From a virus, in IMG/VR virus record IMGVR_UViG_3300023227_000007, positions 1 to 46,519 of that record: a stretch of 46,519 bases of DNA, one strand, 5' to 3'. Below the pieces are notes generated by a model. That model was not told the DNA's origin, made no database searches, and was given only the letters and a program-made list of their open reading frames with translations. The position numbers and the translations under genes were made by a program. How positions within the stretch are numbered: the stretch's first letter is position 1; the number at the start of each line of letters is the position of its first letter. Positions 8,888 through 18,515 of the stretch are shown piece after piece.

Positions 8888-10945
8888 TTATAGTGCGTTA
8901 TTTAGAGTCGTATGAAGGTAGATCAGTCGTGAGTCTGGGTAATAATGACCGTAATCTGATGAAAATGATTGCGGACCAACATCGACAAATCCGCCGCATG
9001 CTTCGTGAGCACTCCTAGTGCTACCTGTGAAAGCAATTAGCTGTGGTTTGAGGAGGGAGGTAGTGCTCTCAGTGGTGGATCCCGTTTGGCTTGTTATACG
9101 GTAGAGTCTTTCGGAACGGTTTGCTGCGATTACGTGATAATTGGAGTCTGCGTATTGTCCGCCCAGTCCTGCGGTAAAATCCAATTCATCGATGTCTTTG
9201 AACGGGCGCGCCAGTTGGTTTGCCGTGGCGGTAATAGCAATATTACTTAACGCTGGCGGGACCGGGACTGCGGCGGCGGCATCCTCACCAGTAAACGCTG
9301 TCAATGGGGGGGTGGTTTGGGTCGTGTTCGTAGTAGCCGTTGAAATTGAAATATAAAGAGGGTCGGTCGCTTCAATAGCGGAGGGAGGTTTCCAGCCGTT
9401 TGCTTGGGAGATCACGGAAGCACCATCGAGTCCTTTATGAAAAGTGGTCCGTGGCCATATCGGCATATTTATCCCATTAAGGGTTAATCTGGCGGTGAGG
9501 CGTTCACCAAATATATCGGTTCGACTCGCACCAAATGAAAGAGAACCTGTGGCTGGAAAGCCGTTGGGCGAAACAAGTATCTCGATTACTGCTGTGGTTA
9601 TTCCGGTCACGCTCCCGACGGACATGACATTTTCAAAAGTTCCGATCTCTCTGGTGGTGAATGTAGAGATTACGTTGTCTTCGTCGTCGTATTCCTCTTG
9701 GATGTATGAGTATGAAGTCGCACGTCCATGACAAGTAACCTTGGAGATTCCCATATTGGAATCGTGAGTGAAATAGGTAAAGGTTTGAGGCCAGCCGAAC
9801 GTGGCAAAGGTTGTTCTTGTGGTAATCTGCGGCCAAACTTCTACGGGAATTATATATGGGATCCATAAAGCTCGCGACCACTTTATGGTTTTATCCATGG
9901 TGGCTTCAGCAGTTCCTGTCGATCTCTGCGTATCCGTGGTAGTAATCCAGCTTTCCGCCGTGGTCGTTATAGTATGCGACGGATTTGTCGATAAGCCTTT
10001 CGTGATGGTCGCTTCGCGAAGCGATAGCGCTAATGAGACCGTCACTGTTTCGTAATTAACCGATATATAGGTCGCTGTCCCTGCGTCTGCGTCTGACGTG
10101 TAAGGATAGGTCGCCAGCACATAAGCGTTTGATGACGTATTTGGGCTCCCTGTTGCGCGGGTCGCCGTTGTCGTTTCCGTGATCGCTGATAGCAATACCG
10201 TGCCGGTTGCAGTCGGGCGAGCGAGGATCAAAACTTCGCGGAACGGATCGACGATACTGGCATAAACAATCCCTAAATTGGGATTTATGGTTACCGTAGT
10301 GACCGCAGTCCCAAGGGTAGACGCGCTGGTGCTCTGTGTGGAAGTTGAGGATCTGGTAGTGGACGCGGAGGAGGTGACGGGAAATAATACACCTCCTGAA
10401 TTTGACAAAGTTGTAATAGGAACGGTTGCGCTGCTATTTAGATACGTCACGACCACGGAAGTCTTAATAGTTGTGGCTTTTGATGATCGCATCGACGCGG
10501 TCAATACGTGTGAAGCGGTGGTTATCCCTGAATTTTCACCACTGTTCGAGGCTGTGGATGTTACACTCGTTTCCGCCGAGTAAGACGTTGAAGTAGGCCA
10601 TCCTGTGGTCGTTTCACTTAACGTCGTATATGTCGTCTCAGACGATTGGCTTAATGAAAAGCTTCTAGACGAGTAGGAAGTTCGACCGTTAGCATCTTGA
10701 GTTCGATAACGCTTTATCCGAGTAGACCATGACTGGTAGGTCATACGTCTAGGGCTATATCCGAATTCGTGAGTATCGGATTTGCTTATCGTTTCGGAAA
10801 AAGAAGAATTTACGTTGTAATCTTGATTATTAGTATATCCTTCTTTATATACGGTCGCCGAAACGCTCCCTACGCCTGATATATAAGCGCATGTTAACGA
10901 CATAGCTGGTGAGGCATACGTGGTGCGCTCTTGCCACGTTATCAT
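8888..10945 (-). CDS. Ser/Thr-rich tail or fibre-like protein
   Basis: A 685-residue protein very rich in Ser and Thr, with beta-strand-like alternation through most of its length and few charged residues. Such composition is usual for phage fibre or spike proteins; no known enzyme motif is seen. The start ATG overlaps the stop of the upstream gene (ATGA), so the two are translationally coupled. It ends directly at the start of the glycosyltransferase-like gene. A role in host contact is inferred from context and composition. Confidence 0.6.
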   Translation of the reverse strand: MITWQERTTYASPAMSLTCAYISGVGSVSATVYKEGYTNNQDYNVNSSFSETISKSDTHEFGYSPRRMTYQSWSTRIKRYRTQDANGRTSYSSRSFSLSQSSETTYTTLSETTTGWPTSTSYSAETSVTSTASNSGENSGITTASHVLTASMRSSKATTIKTSVVVTYLNSSATVPITTLSNSGGVLFPVTSSASTTRSSTSTQSTSASTLGTAVTTVTINPNLGIVYASIVDPFREVLILARPTATGTVLLSAITETTTATRATGSPNTSSNAYVLATYPYTSDADAGTATYISVNYETVTVSLALSLREATITKGLSTNPSHTITTTAESWITTTDTQRSTGTAEATMDKTIKWSRALWIPYIIPVEVWPQITTRTTFATFGWPQTFTYFTHDSNMGISKVTCHGRATSYSYIQEEYDDEDNVISTFTTREIGTFENVMSVGSVTGITTAVIEILVSPNGFPATGSLSFGASRTDIFGERLTARLTLNGINMPIWPRTTFHKGLDGASVISQANGWKPPSAIEATDPLYISISTATTNTTQTTPPLTAFTGEDAAAAVPVPPALSNIAITATANQLARPFKDIDELDFTAGLGGQYADSNYHVIAANRSERLYRITSQTGSTTESTTSLLKPQLIAFTGSTRSAHEACGGFVDVGPQSFSSDYGHYYPDSRLIYLHTTLNNAL

Positions 10946-11511
10946 GCTAGTTCGGGGCCAATCACCCAGGTATAATAAATATCATAAGGGGAGTGCCCAA
11001 ATACGGGAGTTGCTTGGTCAGACCGGTATGCCTCTACCGGAGTCGCGGTGATGGAATGGGCGCCAATAGTTTTATAACCCACTAGATTCACGATAATTCC
11101 AAGCAGCACCTTGAAAGACGTTGGTGGGCCTCCCTGTAAGATGCCAGGCGAACCGGGCGCGCTGGAATCAATGGTGATGTTTGCTGACGTGATCCGCCCA
11201 CTTGATGTATTGACATTCAAAACAACGTATTCGGTTCCAGACGCCGCGAGGGCGAGAGTCGCAAATATGTTAGAGGGAATCACTTGATTTATGGTGCCGG
11301 GGTGAAATTTCAGTTCTTCGTCGTCGCTGTTTAGATAAAAATCAAATGGGGAAACCGCGGTATATCCGCCGCCGCCGCCGCCGCCGCCGCCAATCGTGGA
11401 TTCAGGGGGGCGTTCAGGGTAGATTTCATACGTGCGCGGGGTTTCCGTCGGGGTGAAGTCGCCAGCCCCGTCCTTACTGAACTCATAGAATGGATCTCTT
11501 GGATCGTTCAT
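10942..11511 (-). CDS. Small structural/fibre-associated protein with nine-glycine run
   Basis: A 189-residue protein. Residues about 41-49 are nine glycines encoded by a run of GGC codons (the plus strand shows GCC repeats). The remainder is beta-rich (YVVLNVNTSSGRIT). It lies between two large tail genes in the minus-strand block, 3 nt after the 723-codon gene and overlapping the next by 4 nt. The glycine run probably forms a flexible link after an N-terminal virion-attachment part. Function inferred from position only. Confidence 0.55.
   Translation of the reverse strand: MNDPRDPFYEFSKDGAGDFTPTETPRTYEIYPERPPESTIGGGGGGGGGYTAVSPFDFYLNSDDEELKFHPGTINQVIPSNIFATLALAASGTEYVVLNVNTSSGRITSANITIDSSAPGSPGILQGGPPTSFKVLLGIIVNLVGYKTIGAHSITATPVEAYRSDQATPVFGHSPYDIYYTWVIGPELA
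11366..11392. repeat. Trinucleotide repeat (GCC)9, encodes polyglycine
   Basis: Nine near-perfect GCC units inside the minus-strand gene at 10942-11511. Gain or loss of a unit would change the glycine linker length without shifting the frame. Confidence 0.85.
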
Positions 11512-11514
11512 TGA

Positions 11515-13650
11515 TTAGGGCTCAATCAGTTCCCACGTTACGACCTCGAAGTAGTTCGTGCCATCAAGCGCAGTGAGCACCGGACGCACGTTGCGGCGTA
11601 AGATGCCATACTGCGAGCTGGTGTTGGACGTGGCGCCGGTGCCTTTGGCCTTTGTGGTGATAGTATTAGTGTAGGTGTCAGATTCGGAGTCAGTGGTATC
11701 GTATTCCTGCGTTCCCGTCGCCGATCCTCCTCCTGAAAGATAGCAACCGCGGTATTCGGCCTGCCTCACGCTCGATAATGTGCGGTATATCTCCGTGGAG
11801 ATCGTGTTCGCAGTGCCGGCACCGATTACTTGAGTGCCGACATAGAGTTCTTCGGTTCGGATAAACGTCACGGCGCAGGATATTTGCCCGATGTCGTAGG
11901 CCGCGGTCCCTGCCGTCGGTGGAGTCGTCACGATTTCAACGGTGACAGTCGCCAGCACTTGCTTCGATGACGGCGGAACGACCTCCGCGATTGCTACGGT
12001 GCCATCAGGAACGCTCTCGGTCGTAAGGTTCACCGTGCCGGGAATCGTCACGTTCACTAAATCGGTATAGGTATATTTCTCTTCGACGAGCGTGCCCTGA
12101 ATCGCTGTCCGGACGTAGACGATATATCCATCGTCCTCGCGATCTTCGCTCCCAATCAATACCCCGCTCGGGACGTTCGCCGCACCAAACGCCGTATTCG
12201 TGACAACCTTTGTGCCAGGAATCTTACCGTCTCTGGTAACCGACGAAATCAGGCCAGTGCCTTTAACGAATTCCGCAGTCCATATCCTTATACCGTCTTG
12301 ATCTTGGTAGTCAGCCCGAATCGCCGTGTAATCGGCAGGCGTCGAAATCGGGTTGGATGCAGCCAGCGCCACAATATGCCGGATACGTCGGATCAGTATA
12401 GCCCCACCTCGGCGCGTTTGGTCGACCTGGGAGACTTGACCGTTACCTTCAGCCCATTTCCGGTTGTAGACCGTGTATCCGTCTTCCTCTCTGGTGGATT
12501 CGTCGATCAAGACGACGCTGCCGCCGATCGTTTGAGTCGGAGTTGCTGGCAGGCTCCCTACACGCACTTGGTTGTAGATGACGAGTTTGCCGCCTTCCTT
12601 TGTTTGGACGTCGTTGACCAAGTATCCAGTACCGACAATTTCAGCGTAGGCTTGGGAGGTGAGGACGTAACCATCTTTTTCGGTGACGTCGCTGTCGATC
12701 AGGTTGCCGGACGGGGTGGTGGCATCGTCGGCGCCGAGATACTGGATCGACGTGATCTTGACCTGCCCCTTTTGACGGGTGCTTTCTTTGGTGGAGATGC
12801 GACCGACTCCTTTGGCAAATTGGTATGAGTATGTTGGCGATCCATCGGGGTTTTTTACGCTGGTATCGGTGAGCGTAAATCCGGACGGCGTTGATGGGAT
12901 TTCGTTGAAGAAAACGAGTGATTTTACTATGAGCTTACCGTTGCTCGAGTCTTTGGTGCTTTCGGAGAGTTTGCCGGCCGTAATGTATGTTCGGGAGATG
13001 GTGCGGACTGCACCGGACGTTTCGCTCTTTATGTCGGACAGGGCAACACTGAGCGAGTCGATCGTGCTAATGTCACCGACGTCGCCCGGAACGTAGGTGG
13101 CGGCGGATAGTTGCACGAATGTTCGGACAAATGCAGTTCGTCCGTTTTCCGTGTCGATTCGTTGGTCGCCCCCTATTTGGGTTTCAGAGAGTTCAACCTC
13201 GAGGTATTTTACTTTTAGCTGGCGCCGAAACTCGTCAGATTGGTTTACGATCTGCGTGGCGGCGTATGATGAGTTGTAAATGCTGCCGATCGATATGGCG
13301 GAGATATCCACGTCGGGCTGACCAATGAGTGTGCGAGTAATGGACTCTCTCGCGTTTACATCTGTGTCGGTAATCGGCTGGATCTCATCGACCATTGCTG
13401 TGGTCAACGTCTCGAATACCTGGATCAGGGTGTTGGGTTTGTTGAGTTCACCGCCGGCTAAATCCTGGGAAACAATGAGGCACTCGGTGTGCTTACTGTC
13501 GGCAGTCTTGGGTTCGAGGAGCACGCTGGCCAGTAGCTCGGCCTTGGTGTCGACGCTGTTGATCACGTCTGAACGGTAGGTGATTCGTAGTCGTCCACCG
13601 TAGAGACGATTCACGATTGGTGGTCGGTTTCTGCGATCAACGAGTGCCAT
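11515..13650 (-). CDS. Tail/fibre-like protein with internal repeats
   Basis: About 710 residues from the ATG at 13650 (MALVDRRNRPP); a TTG at 13686 would add 12 residues but lies in the divergent control region. The N-terminal third is probably an attachment part. The middle holds about five to six copies of a roughly 60-residue unit with the core E-D-G-Y-x-V-Y-x-x-x-x-A-x-G-x-G. The C-terminus is beta-rich. It is the first gene of the minus-strand tail block and faces the scaffold gene across a short divergent region. Repeats of this kind fit a fibre shaft or receptor-binding array; no enzyme motif is seen. Confidence 0.6.
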   Translation of the reverse strand: MALVDRRNRPPIVNRLYGGRLRITYRSDVINSVDTKAELLASVLLEPKTADSKHTECLIVSQDLAGGELNKPNTLIQVFETLTTAMVDEIQPITDTDVNARESITRTLIGQPDVDISAISIGSIYNSSYAATQIVNQSDEFRRQLKVKYLEVELSETQIGGDQRIDTENGRTAFVRTFVQLSAATYVPGDVGDISTIDSLSVALSDIKSETSGAVRTISRTYITAGKLSESTKDSSNGKLIVKSLVFFNEIPSTPSGFTLTDTSVKNPDGSPTYSYQFAKGVGRISTKESTRQKGQVKITSIQYLGADDATTPSGNLIDSDVTEKDGYVLTSQAYAEIVGTGYLVNDVQTKEGGKLVIYNQVRVGSLPATPTQTIGGSVVLIDESTREEDGYTVYNRKWAEGNGQVSQVDQTRRGGAILIRRIRHIVALAASNPISTPADYTAIRADYQDQDGIRIWTAEFVKGTGLISSVTRDGKIPGTKVVTNTAFGAANVPSGVLIGSEDREDDGYIVYVRTAIQGTLVEEKYTYTDLVNVTIPGTVNLTTESVPDGTVAIAEVVPPSSKQVLATVTVEIVTTPPTAGTAAYDIGQISCAVTFIRTEELYVGTQVIGAGTANTISTEIYRTLSSVRQAEYRGCYLSGGGSATGTQEYDTTDSESDTYTNTITTKAKGTGATSNTSSQYGILRRNVRPVLTALDGTNYFEVVTWELIEP
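12085..12870 (-). repeat. Tandem protein repeat, five clear copies (about 180 bp each)
   Basis: Reading along the protein, the cores are NPDGSPTYSYQFAKGVG, EKDGYVLTSQAYAEIVGTG, EEDGYTVYNRKWAEGNG, DQDGIRIWTAEFVKGTG and EDDGYIVYVRTAIQG. They are spaced about 60 residues apart, each followed by a basic/Gly turn and a PSG or PAD segment. A weaker copy (TENGRTAFVRTFVQL) lies upstream near 13110-13170. DNA identity between copies is low, so the duplication is old or maintained by selection. Confidence 0.65.
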
Positions 13651-13670
13651 GTGAACCGTTGTGATAGAAA

Positions 13671-13690
13671 GTTGAACAAAAATCAACGTT
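13671..13690. promoter_or_regulatory. Dyad GTTGA-N7-TCAACGTT in divergent intergenic region
   Basis: It lies between the minus-strand tail block and the plus-strand scaffold gene, so promoters for both must be nearby. The TCAACGTT arm is shared with 4687-4694 and 24966-24973. Operator role is a guess. Confidence 0.35.
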
Positions 13691-13725
13691 GACGATCAGG
13701 CATCTTTAGGAATATCGAGTAATCT

Positions 13726-14907
13726 ATGGCAATTTCTTCAGATCAGGCTGTCGCCGATCCCGAAACAGACACCGGCACCGATGATAATACAGCGGCGACG
13801 GTGGTAGAGGTTGCACAGGGTAACGACTTTACGTCGCGACTCGACTCAGCGGAAAACCCCGCCGATATCCTTAGTTTGCTTGATGACGTGAATTCTGGAG
13901 GGATTGAAGTCCCCCAGGGGGAAGCGAAAGAAAAGCCGACTGATGTTATTGAAACGGAGGAGACCGAAGAAACCGAGCAATTGGAAGAAACGGAAACCAA
14001 CGAAGGGGCGGCAAAATTAGAAGAAAAGGAAGATGAGGAGCCGGAAGGTTCCGATAGTGCCGAGAAACCCGAGGAAGACGAAGACGAAGACGAAACGGAA
14101 GGCGACGCCTCCGCACATCGTAAGCAGTTCAGGATCCGAGGGAGTGATGCAGTAGAGGAGCGAGCGCTTGAGCTGAAGAAGTTCAATCGCGATATGTCTC
14201 TTGACGAGTGTCTCGAACGTGCGCGGCGTGAAACTTCAGGTAGCAATACCGAAGATTCGAAGGCCGAGGATACGGAGGAAGAGCGGGCGGATGGCCTACC
14301 CTCGACCACAGATGCCACACGTCTCAAAATCAAGGAGCTGCGTTCTGAAAGGAGCAAAGCGATGACCGAGGAGTTGGATTTGGCTAAGGCGGACCGCCTA
14401 GACCAAGAGATCGACGACCTGCGGGATCACTTGATAGTGATCGATCGAGAAGAGCACGGTAAAGCGTCACAGAAGCAGTCGGCGGAGACTCGTCTTTACG
14501 ATGAGTCGTTTGATGCGGCTACGGCAAAAGCCCACGGGCTATACGATTTTCTGAAAGATTCCAAGAGCGCAGCGATGGTTCGTTTGCGTGAGATTGATGC
14601 GACTTTGAAGGAGAACGGCGACCCGCTGTTCAATGATCCTGACAAGCCGCTGAAGCTCGCGCAAATGGTGGCATCCGAGTTGCGCATTGCGCCTAAGTCC
14701 AAAAAGACCGCAGCGCCTTCTAAAGAAGCCAAAAAATCCGCCCCAGTTGAGTCCGCCCAAAAAGTTCAGCTCGCGTCGGGAAGTTCCCGGACGAGCACAC
14801 AATCTAATGGGAAGGATCAGCTTACTCAGACGCTGGATTCGATCAAGAGCCCTGCCGACCTAGCGCGAGCTATGGAGGCATTGGGTATCAGCATCGATAC
14901 GGGGTAA
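13726..14907 (+). CDS. Acidic scaffold-like capsid assembly protein
   Basis: A 393-residue, very acidic protein immediately upstream of the major capsid gene, the usual place of the scaffold that guides procapsid assembly and then leaves. Residues about 60-130 are mostly Glu, Asp and Thr. Residues about 150-330 are charged and helical. The C-terminal 60 residues are Lys/Ser-rich and end in a short helix, as in scaffolds that touch the shell with a basic C-terminus. ATG with AGGAA upstream. Assignment is by position and composition. Confidence 0.7.
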   Translation: MAISSDQAVADPETDTGTDDNTAATVVEVAQGNDFTSRLDSAENPADILSLLDDVNSGGIEVPQGEAKEKPTDVIETEETEETEQLEETETNEGAAKLEEKEDEEPEGSDSAEKPEEDEDEDETEGDASAHRKQFRIRGSDAVEERALELKKFNRDMSLDECLERARRETSGSNTEDSKAEDTEEERADGLPSTTDATRLKIKELRSERSKAMTEELDLAKADRLDQEIDDLRDHLIVIDREEHGKASQKQSAETRLYDESFDAATAKAHGLYDFLKDSKSAAMVRLREIDATLKENGDPLFNDPDKPLKLAQMVASELRIAPKSKKTAAPSKEAKKSAPVESAQKVQLASGSSRTSTQSNGKDQLTQTLDSIKSPADLARAMEALGISIDTG

Positions 14908-14968
14908 TCCCCCGGATCCAGTTAATCAGTAGGCTGACTCCGGCAGTTAACTTAAGGAGATCAGAAAA

Positions 14969-16450
14969 ATGGCTTATAGTGAAGTATCCCCCAACACTGG
15001 GGACGCGCTTTCGACAATGGACGACGGTTCAGTGCGGAAGCTTTGGCAGAAAACCGTGGATATGTTCGAACAGACCGAGGATTTCTTCGATCAGTTCGAG
15101 GGTAAGGGCAAAGGCTCCCCCGTCCTCATCAAAAACGACACATCTAAGGGTGCCGGTCAGACGATGACCATCACCAATCGCGCCGGTTATTACGGCGAGG
15201 GCAAAAGTGGCGACGCTCTTTTCGAAGAGACTTCCGACTACGAGGTTGATCGCATCAACAGCTACACGCTGTCTGTGGATTTTTTACGTAACGCTACGTC
15301 GATGACTGAGCGGACCGAGGAAGTCATGGGCATGCGCGGCGAGCTGCGTGGCGGTCAGGCTGCTGAGTTGGGCAGATGGATGGGCCGTGAAAAGTCCGCC
15401 CGGATGATGATGCTCTTTCGCGAGCGTGGTCTCTCGCCGAATTTGGTATTCGGTGGCGGACGAATGGCGGAGGCTGAGATCGTGTCTGCCGATGGCCTAA
15501 ACTGGGACGAGATTGTCTCGGCTCAGGCGCAACTCCAACCGATGGGCGGTCGTCCGGCTCTCATGGGTTACGATAAGGGTCGCAACGCGATCTATCGTTA
15601 CATCGTGGCTGGCACGACTCCTGGGTTGTTCAGTCTCGAGGTCGATGCTGATTTCAAGCAGGTTCTGCGCGAGGCCGGTGTCCGTGGTGACAGCAATGCG
15701 GTCTTCGATGGTGGCTTCGTGGACGTTCGTGGTAATCGCATCAAGCGGTTCAATCCGATCGATCACGATGGCGCTGGCGCTGTGGGTTCCCCTTGGAATC
15801 CCAAGGCGTTTCTCGGTGCTGCTATTACGGCTGGCACGGAGGCTTTTGACGTCAAGGGCGGTGGTAATATCACCTACGGTGCGCTGACTACGCCTCTCTA
15901 CTTTAAGTATTTTGAGGGTCATGACTTCGAGATGATGGCTGGTGATTTGCTTACGGCCAGCACGGTTGAGAAGTACTTCCTCATTGTGAATCCTCGCGGT
16001 TCTGGCTCAGACCAAGATGGCAAGGTCGGCATGTATGCATTCACCGTGGGTAACAACGGCAACAAGATTACGGTGTCGAAGCGTCTCGGTTCTGCCACTG
16101 CGGGTATCCGAAATGATACCGTTGGTGAGGTCGATTGGAACGCCGGCGTGTGGAATGGCAAGCACACCGATGTCCATGAGGTTGGTGCGACGATCATCCC
16201 TTGTAATGCAAAGGGTGTTCCTATCGGTGATACGGTAATCATGGGGGCTAATGCAGCCCTGCGTGGTTACGGTAAGTATCGGAACAAACGCTCCAGCGAG
16301 TCGAAGAACGGCGATTTTGTTCATTATCGCTACATCAGCTCGGTCTTTGGGCAGGCGTTGCGCAAGGACACGCTGGGTCGGATTCCGGGTTATATCCGGG
16401 TTCGCCACGCGTTGAACTACGCGGGTCTCGGTCTTCCGACGGTCACTTGA
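14969..16450 (+). CDS. Major capsid protein, N4-gp56-like family
   Basis: A 493-residue capsid shell subunit. It shows typical features of the N4-gp56 family: an N-terminal segment with DMFEQTEDFFDQFEGKGKGS, conserved MTITNRAGYYGEG, and ERTEEVMGMRGELRGGQ in the helical spine, then a beta-rich C-terminal half (VFGQALRKDTLGRIPGYIRV). A strong AAGGAGA precedes the ATG. It follows the scaffold-like gene by 61 nt and is followed by a terminator-like hairpin, as expected for the most abundant virion protein. Confidence 0.9.
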   Translation: MAYSEVSPNTGDALSTMDDGSVRKLWQKTVDMFEQTEDFFDQFEGKGKGSPVLIKNDTSKGAGQTMTITNRAGYYGEGKSGDALFEETSDYEVDRINSYTLSVDFLRNATSMTERTEEVMGMRGELRGGQAAELGRWMGREKSARMMMLFRERGLSPNLVFGGGRMAEAEIVSADGLNWDEIVSAQAQLQPMGGRPALMGYDKGRNAIYRYIVAGTTPGLFSLEVDADFKQVLREAGVRGDSNAVFDGGFVDVRGNRIKRFNPIDHDGAGAVGSPWNPKAFLGAAITAGTEAFDVKGGGNITYGALTTPLYFKYFEGHDFEMMAGDLLTASTVEKYFLIVNPRGSGSDQDGKVGMYAFTVGNNGNKITVSKRLGSATAGIRNDTVGEVDWNAGVWNGKHTDVHEVGATIIPCNAKGVPIGDTVIMGANAALRGYGKYRNKRSSESKNGDFVHYRYISSVFGQALRKDTLGRIPGYIRVRHALNYAGLGLPTVT

Positions 16451-16471
16451 GGTTAAGCCTCTGCTAGTTTC

Positions 16472-16503
16472 AGCCGGTCTTGGTTAATCCCGAGGCCGGC
16501 TTT
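16472..16503 (+). terminator. Intrinsic-terminator-like hairpin after capsid gene
   Basis: AGCCGG pairs with CCGGCT, with inner CT/AG and GG/CC pairs separated by small bulges and a TTAAT loop, followed by TTT. It probably dampens read-through from the capsid gene into the next genes. The T-run is short, so termination may be partial. Confidence 0.6.
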
Positions 16504-16514
16504 CTGGGTGAACA

Positions 16515-16922
16515 ATGAAATTGATTATCTGCATTCGTAAGAAGTTGAACCTGCACGGACATTCGGTGCGGTCGTTTCGATATGATGCGGTGAGGGATGT
16601 CCATATTTGGCAGGGGCGGGAGTTGGGAGTGGAGGAGTTTAATCGGGAGTCACAGGCTGTGATCACGAACAACTCGGACCTGGCTCCGTTTGCCTTGGTG
16701 GTCGAGGAGGCGCAAGAGGTGGCCGCAACGAGCGCGGCTCAGGATACGGTTTCACAGTTGGAGGGATCGCTGAAGAAGTGGAAGGGTTACAATAAGGCCG
16801 GAGCTTTGGCGGAGAACCTGGCAACGCTTGTGTCGGAGCATGCGGCGATGGACTCCATATTGACTCCAGTAGTTCCCGCTCCAGCACGGAAAAAGAAGAA
16901 GCGGGGAGGATCGTCCAAATGA
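16515..16922 (+). CDS. Hypothetical protein between capsid and adaptor genes
   Basis: A 135-residue protein. The N-terminal half (residues 1-60) is mixed and basic; the middle is Ala/Glu-rich and helical (VVEEAQEVAATSAAQ); the end is a KKKKRGG basic tail that may touch DNA or the capsid. It overlaps the next gene by 4 nt (ATGA), so it belongs to the head-completion operon. Not recognised. Confidence 0.6.
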   Translation: MKLIICIRKKLNLHGHSVRSFRYDAVRDVHIWQGRELGVEEFNRESQAVITNNSDLAPFALVVEEAQEVAATSAAQDTVSQLEGSLKKWKGYNKAGALAENLATLVSEHAAMDSILTPVVPAPARKKKKRGGSSK

Positions 16923-17623
16923 TGACCGTGGTTGAATTGCGCGATGATGCGCTGGGTAAGTTGGGAATCGTTTATGCTGATGCCTCTGCGGATGTTTTAC
17001 AGGATGTGCTGCAGGCGATCAACTGGGGGCAGCAGATGCTGTGGCGCTCCGGCACGGAGTATTTTACCCGGCAGCGCATTCCGGTTACGCTGATCGAGGG
17101 AACGGGGACCTACACGATGGAGGATTCGGTGCAGTCGCTGATTGGTCCGGTTATCTCTGCTGCGGGTGTCCCTTTGCGGCGGATTGATACGCGGGGCGAG
17201 ATGGAGGAGTTTGGTCTGATCTACCTTGGTCAAACTGTTCGGACCCTTTCTAACGCAGCGCCGATTGCCTACTTTGTGGACGATTTGCGGCAGACCGGCG
17301 ACGACGTGCATGACATTATCCTGTCGATCGTTCCTACGCCAGATTCTGGCGCGGTTACGAATCATTCGCCGGTGATAGTGGACGGAATACTTGAGCCTAC
17401 TGTCTACGTGACGGCTGATTTAACCTCTACCGATGCGGTGCAGGTTGCTGATGGCTACGTGGAGTCTCTTTTGCTGCCATTGGTGCGGCTGGCGATCACT
17501 CGCTCGTCCTATTTTAGCCGCGAGGAGCTTGAGGTGCGGATTCAGGCTGATGCAGATCAGGCGATGGCGATCTTGGGGATTGCGGATCCAGAGAAACCTT
17601 TGAAGAGGGAGGCTAAACGATGA
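16919..17623 (+). CDS. Head-tail adaptor/gatekeeper-like protein
   Basis: A 234-residue protein with a helical N-terminus (VELRDDALGKLGI, then AINWGQQMLWRSG) and a beta-rich middle with IEGTGTYTMEDSV, a pattern I know from adaptor or gateway proteins of podoviruses downstream of the capsid gene. The C-terminal helix (EELEVRIQADADQAMAIL) is similar to the DNA-tube-facing helix of such proteins. It is coupled at both ends by 4-nt overlaps. Specific family not certain. Confidence 0.55.
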   Translation: MMTVVELRDDALGKLGIVYADASADVLQDVLQAINWGQQMLWRSGTEYFTRQRIPVTLIEGTGTYTMEDSVQSLIGPVISAAGVPLRRIDTRGEMEEFGLIYLGQTVRTLSNAAPIAYFVDDLRQTGDDVHDIILSIVPTPDSGAVTNHSPVIVDGILEPTVYVTADLTSTDAVQVADGYVESLLLPLVRLAITRSSYFSREELEVRIQADADQAMAILGIADPEKPLKREAKR

Positions 17624-18495
17624 CTATTGTTGAGGCACTTTCACGTATCTCACGTCGGTATTCATCTCGGGCATATTCGGCGTTATCAGCGGCTGAGACG
17701 CAGGAGGCTCTCGAAGGGCTGAACGCGGGGATGCAGGAGCTGTATTCGCTGCTGCCGGAGGGTTACAAGATCAAGCCATTGTCGCTCTCAGTGGAAGCGC
17801 CGGCCAATCAAACGGTGAATGCGACAGAGGGATCTGCTACATTGACGGCGGACGATTTTGCTACTGCCGACATTGGGAAGACTTTTGTTTCGAGTGCGGA
17901 TCCGCTTTGGCACCGGGTGGCGGCGATCAATGCGTTTCGCGACGTTTGGCTTGGGGCGACAGGGGCCGAGGCCGGGATACTTTATCACGATTTCATTTTT
18001 GGCGACGACTACCCCTTTGTGCGGCTGGTCTCGGACCCGGTGCTCTTAGATGGGGCGCAAGCTCATCCGCTTCGGCTTTTGCAACAGAGCCAGATTGATA
18101 AACAGGAAATTGCGGGAGTGACGGCGAGTGTCGGGCGTCCTCGTTATTACTGGATCGAGCAGCAGGGAACCAGCCAAGGGTTGGATCCCATGATCGCGAT
18201 CCGCCTGCTGCCAGTTCCCGATCGGGCCTACCGGATTAGGGTGCGTGCATCCTATCTTCCGCGTCGTGCTCTTTTTGCCGATATTGCCGCAAATGGAGTT
18301 TTGCCGATTCCTGATTCTTGCGTTGAGGCGTTTATCCAAATCGTGGGCGCTCACATGTCGGGTCTTAAGGGCTGGGACGCGGTGACGCCTGCGAAGGCAG
18401 AGAGCGACGCTCTGGCTGGTCGAAGTATTCCCAGCCGCCTCCCTCCTCACATGCATCTCCAAATATCCCGGGTGGGAACGCCTGCCTATTTTTAA
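17620..18495 (+). CDS. Virion structural protein, adaptor/tail-tube-like
   Basis: A 291-residue protein that looks like a diverged partner of the adaptor-like gene before it: an N-terminal helix pair (SRISRRYSSRAYS, LEGLNAGMQELYSLLPEG), a beta-rich core with PRYYWIEQQGTSQGLDP, and a C-terminal helix. Phage genomes of this type often have two such genes in tandem. It overlaps the upstream stop by 4 nt. Function is inferred from position and fold-like pattern. Confidence 0.55.
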   Translation: MTIVEALSRISRRYSSRAYSALSAAETQEALEGLNAGMQELYSLLPEGYKIKPLSLSVEAPANQTVNATEGSATLTADDFATADIGKTFVSSADPLWHRVAAINAFRDVWLGATGAEAGILYHDFIFGDDYPFVRLVSDPVLLDGAQAHPLRLLQQSQIDKQEIAGVTASVGRPRYYWIEQQGTSQGLDPMIAIRLLPVPDRAYRIRVRASYLPRRALFADIAANGVLPIPDSCVEAFIQIVGAHMSGLKGWDAVTPAKAESDALAGRSIPSRLPPHMHLQISRVGTPAYF

Positions 18496-18515
18496 TTTAC
18501 TAAAATCATTACATC

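Noticed and set aside
13743-14357. 204-residue Ser-rich minus-strand ORF
   Set aside because: Shadow of the Glu-rich part of the scaffold-like gene.
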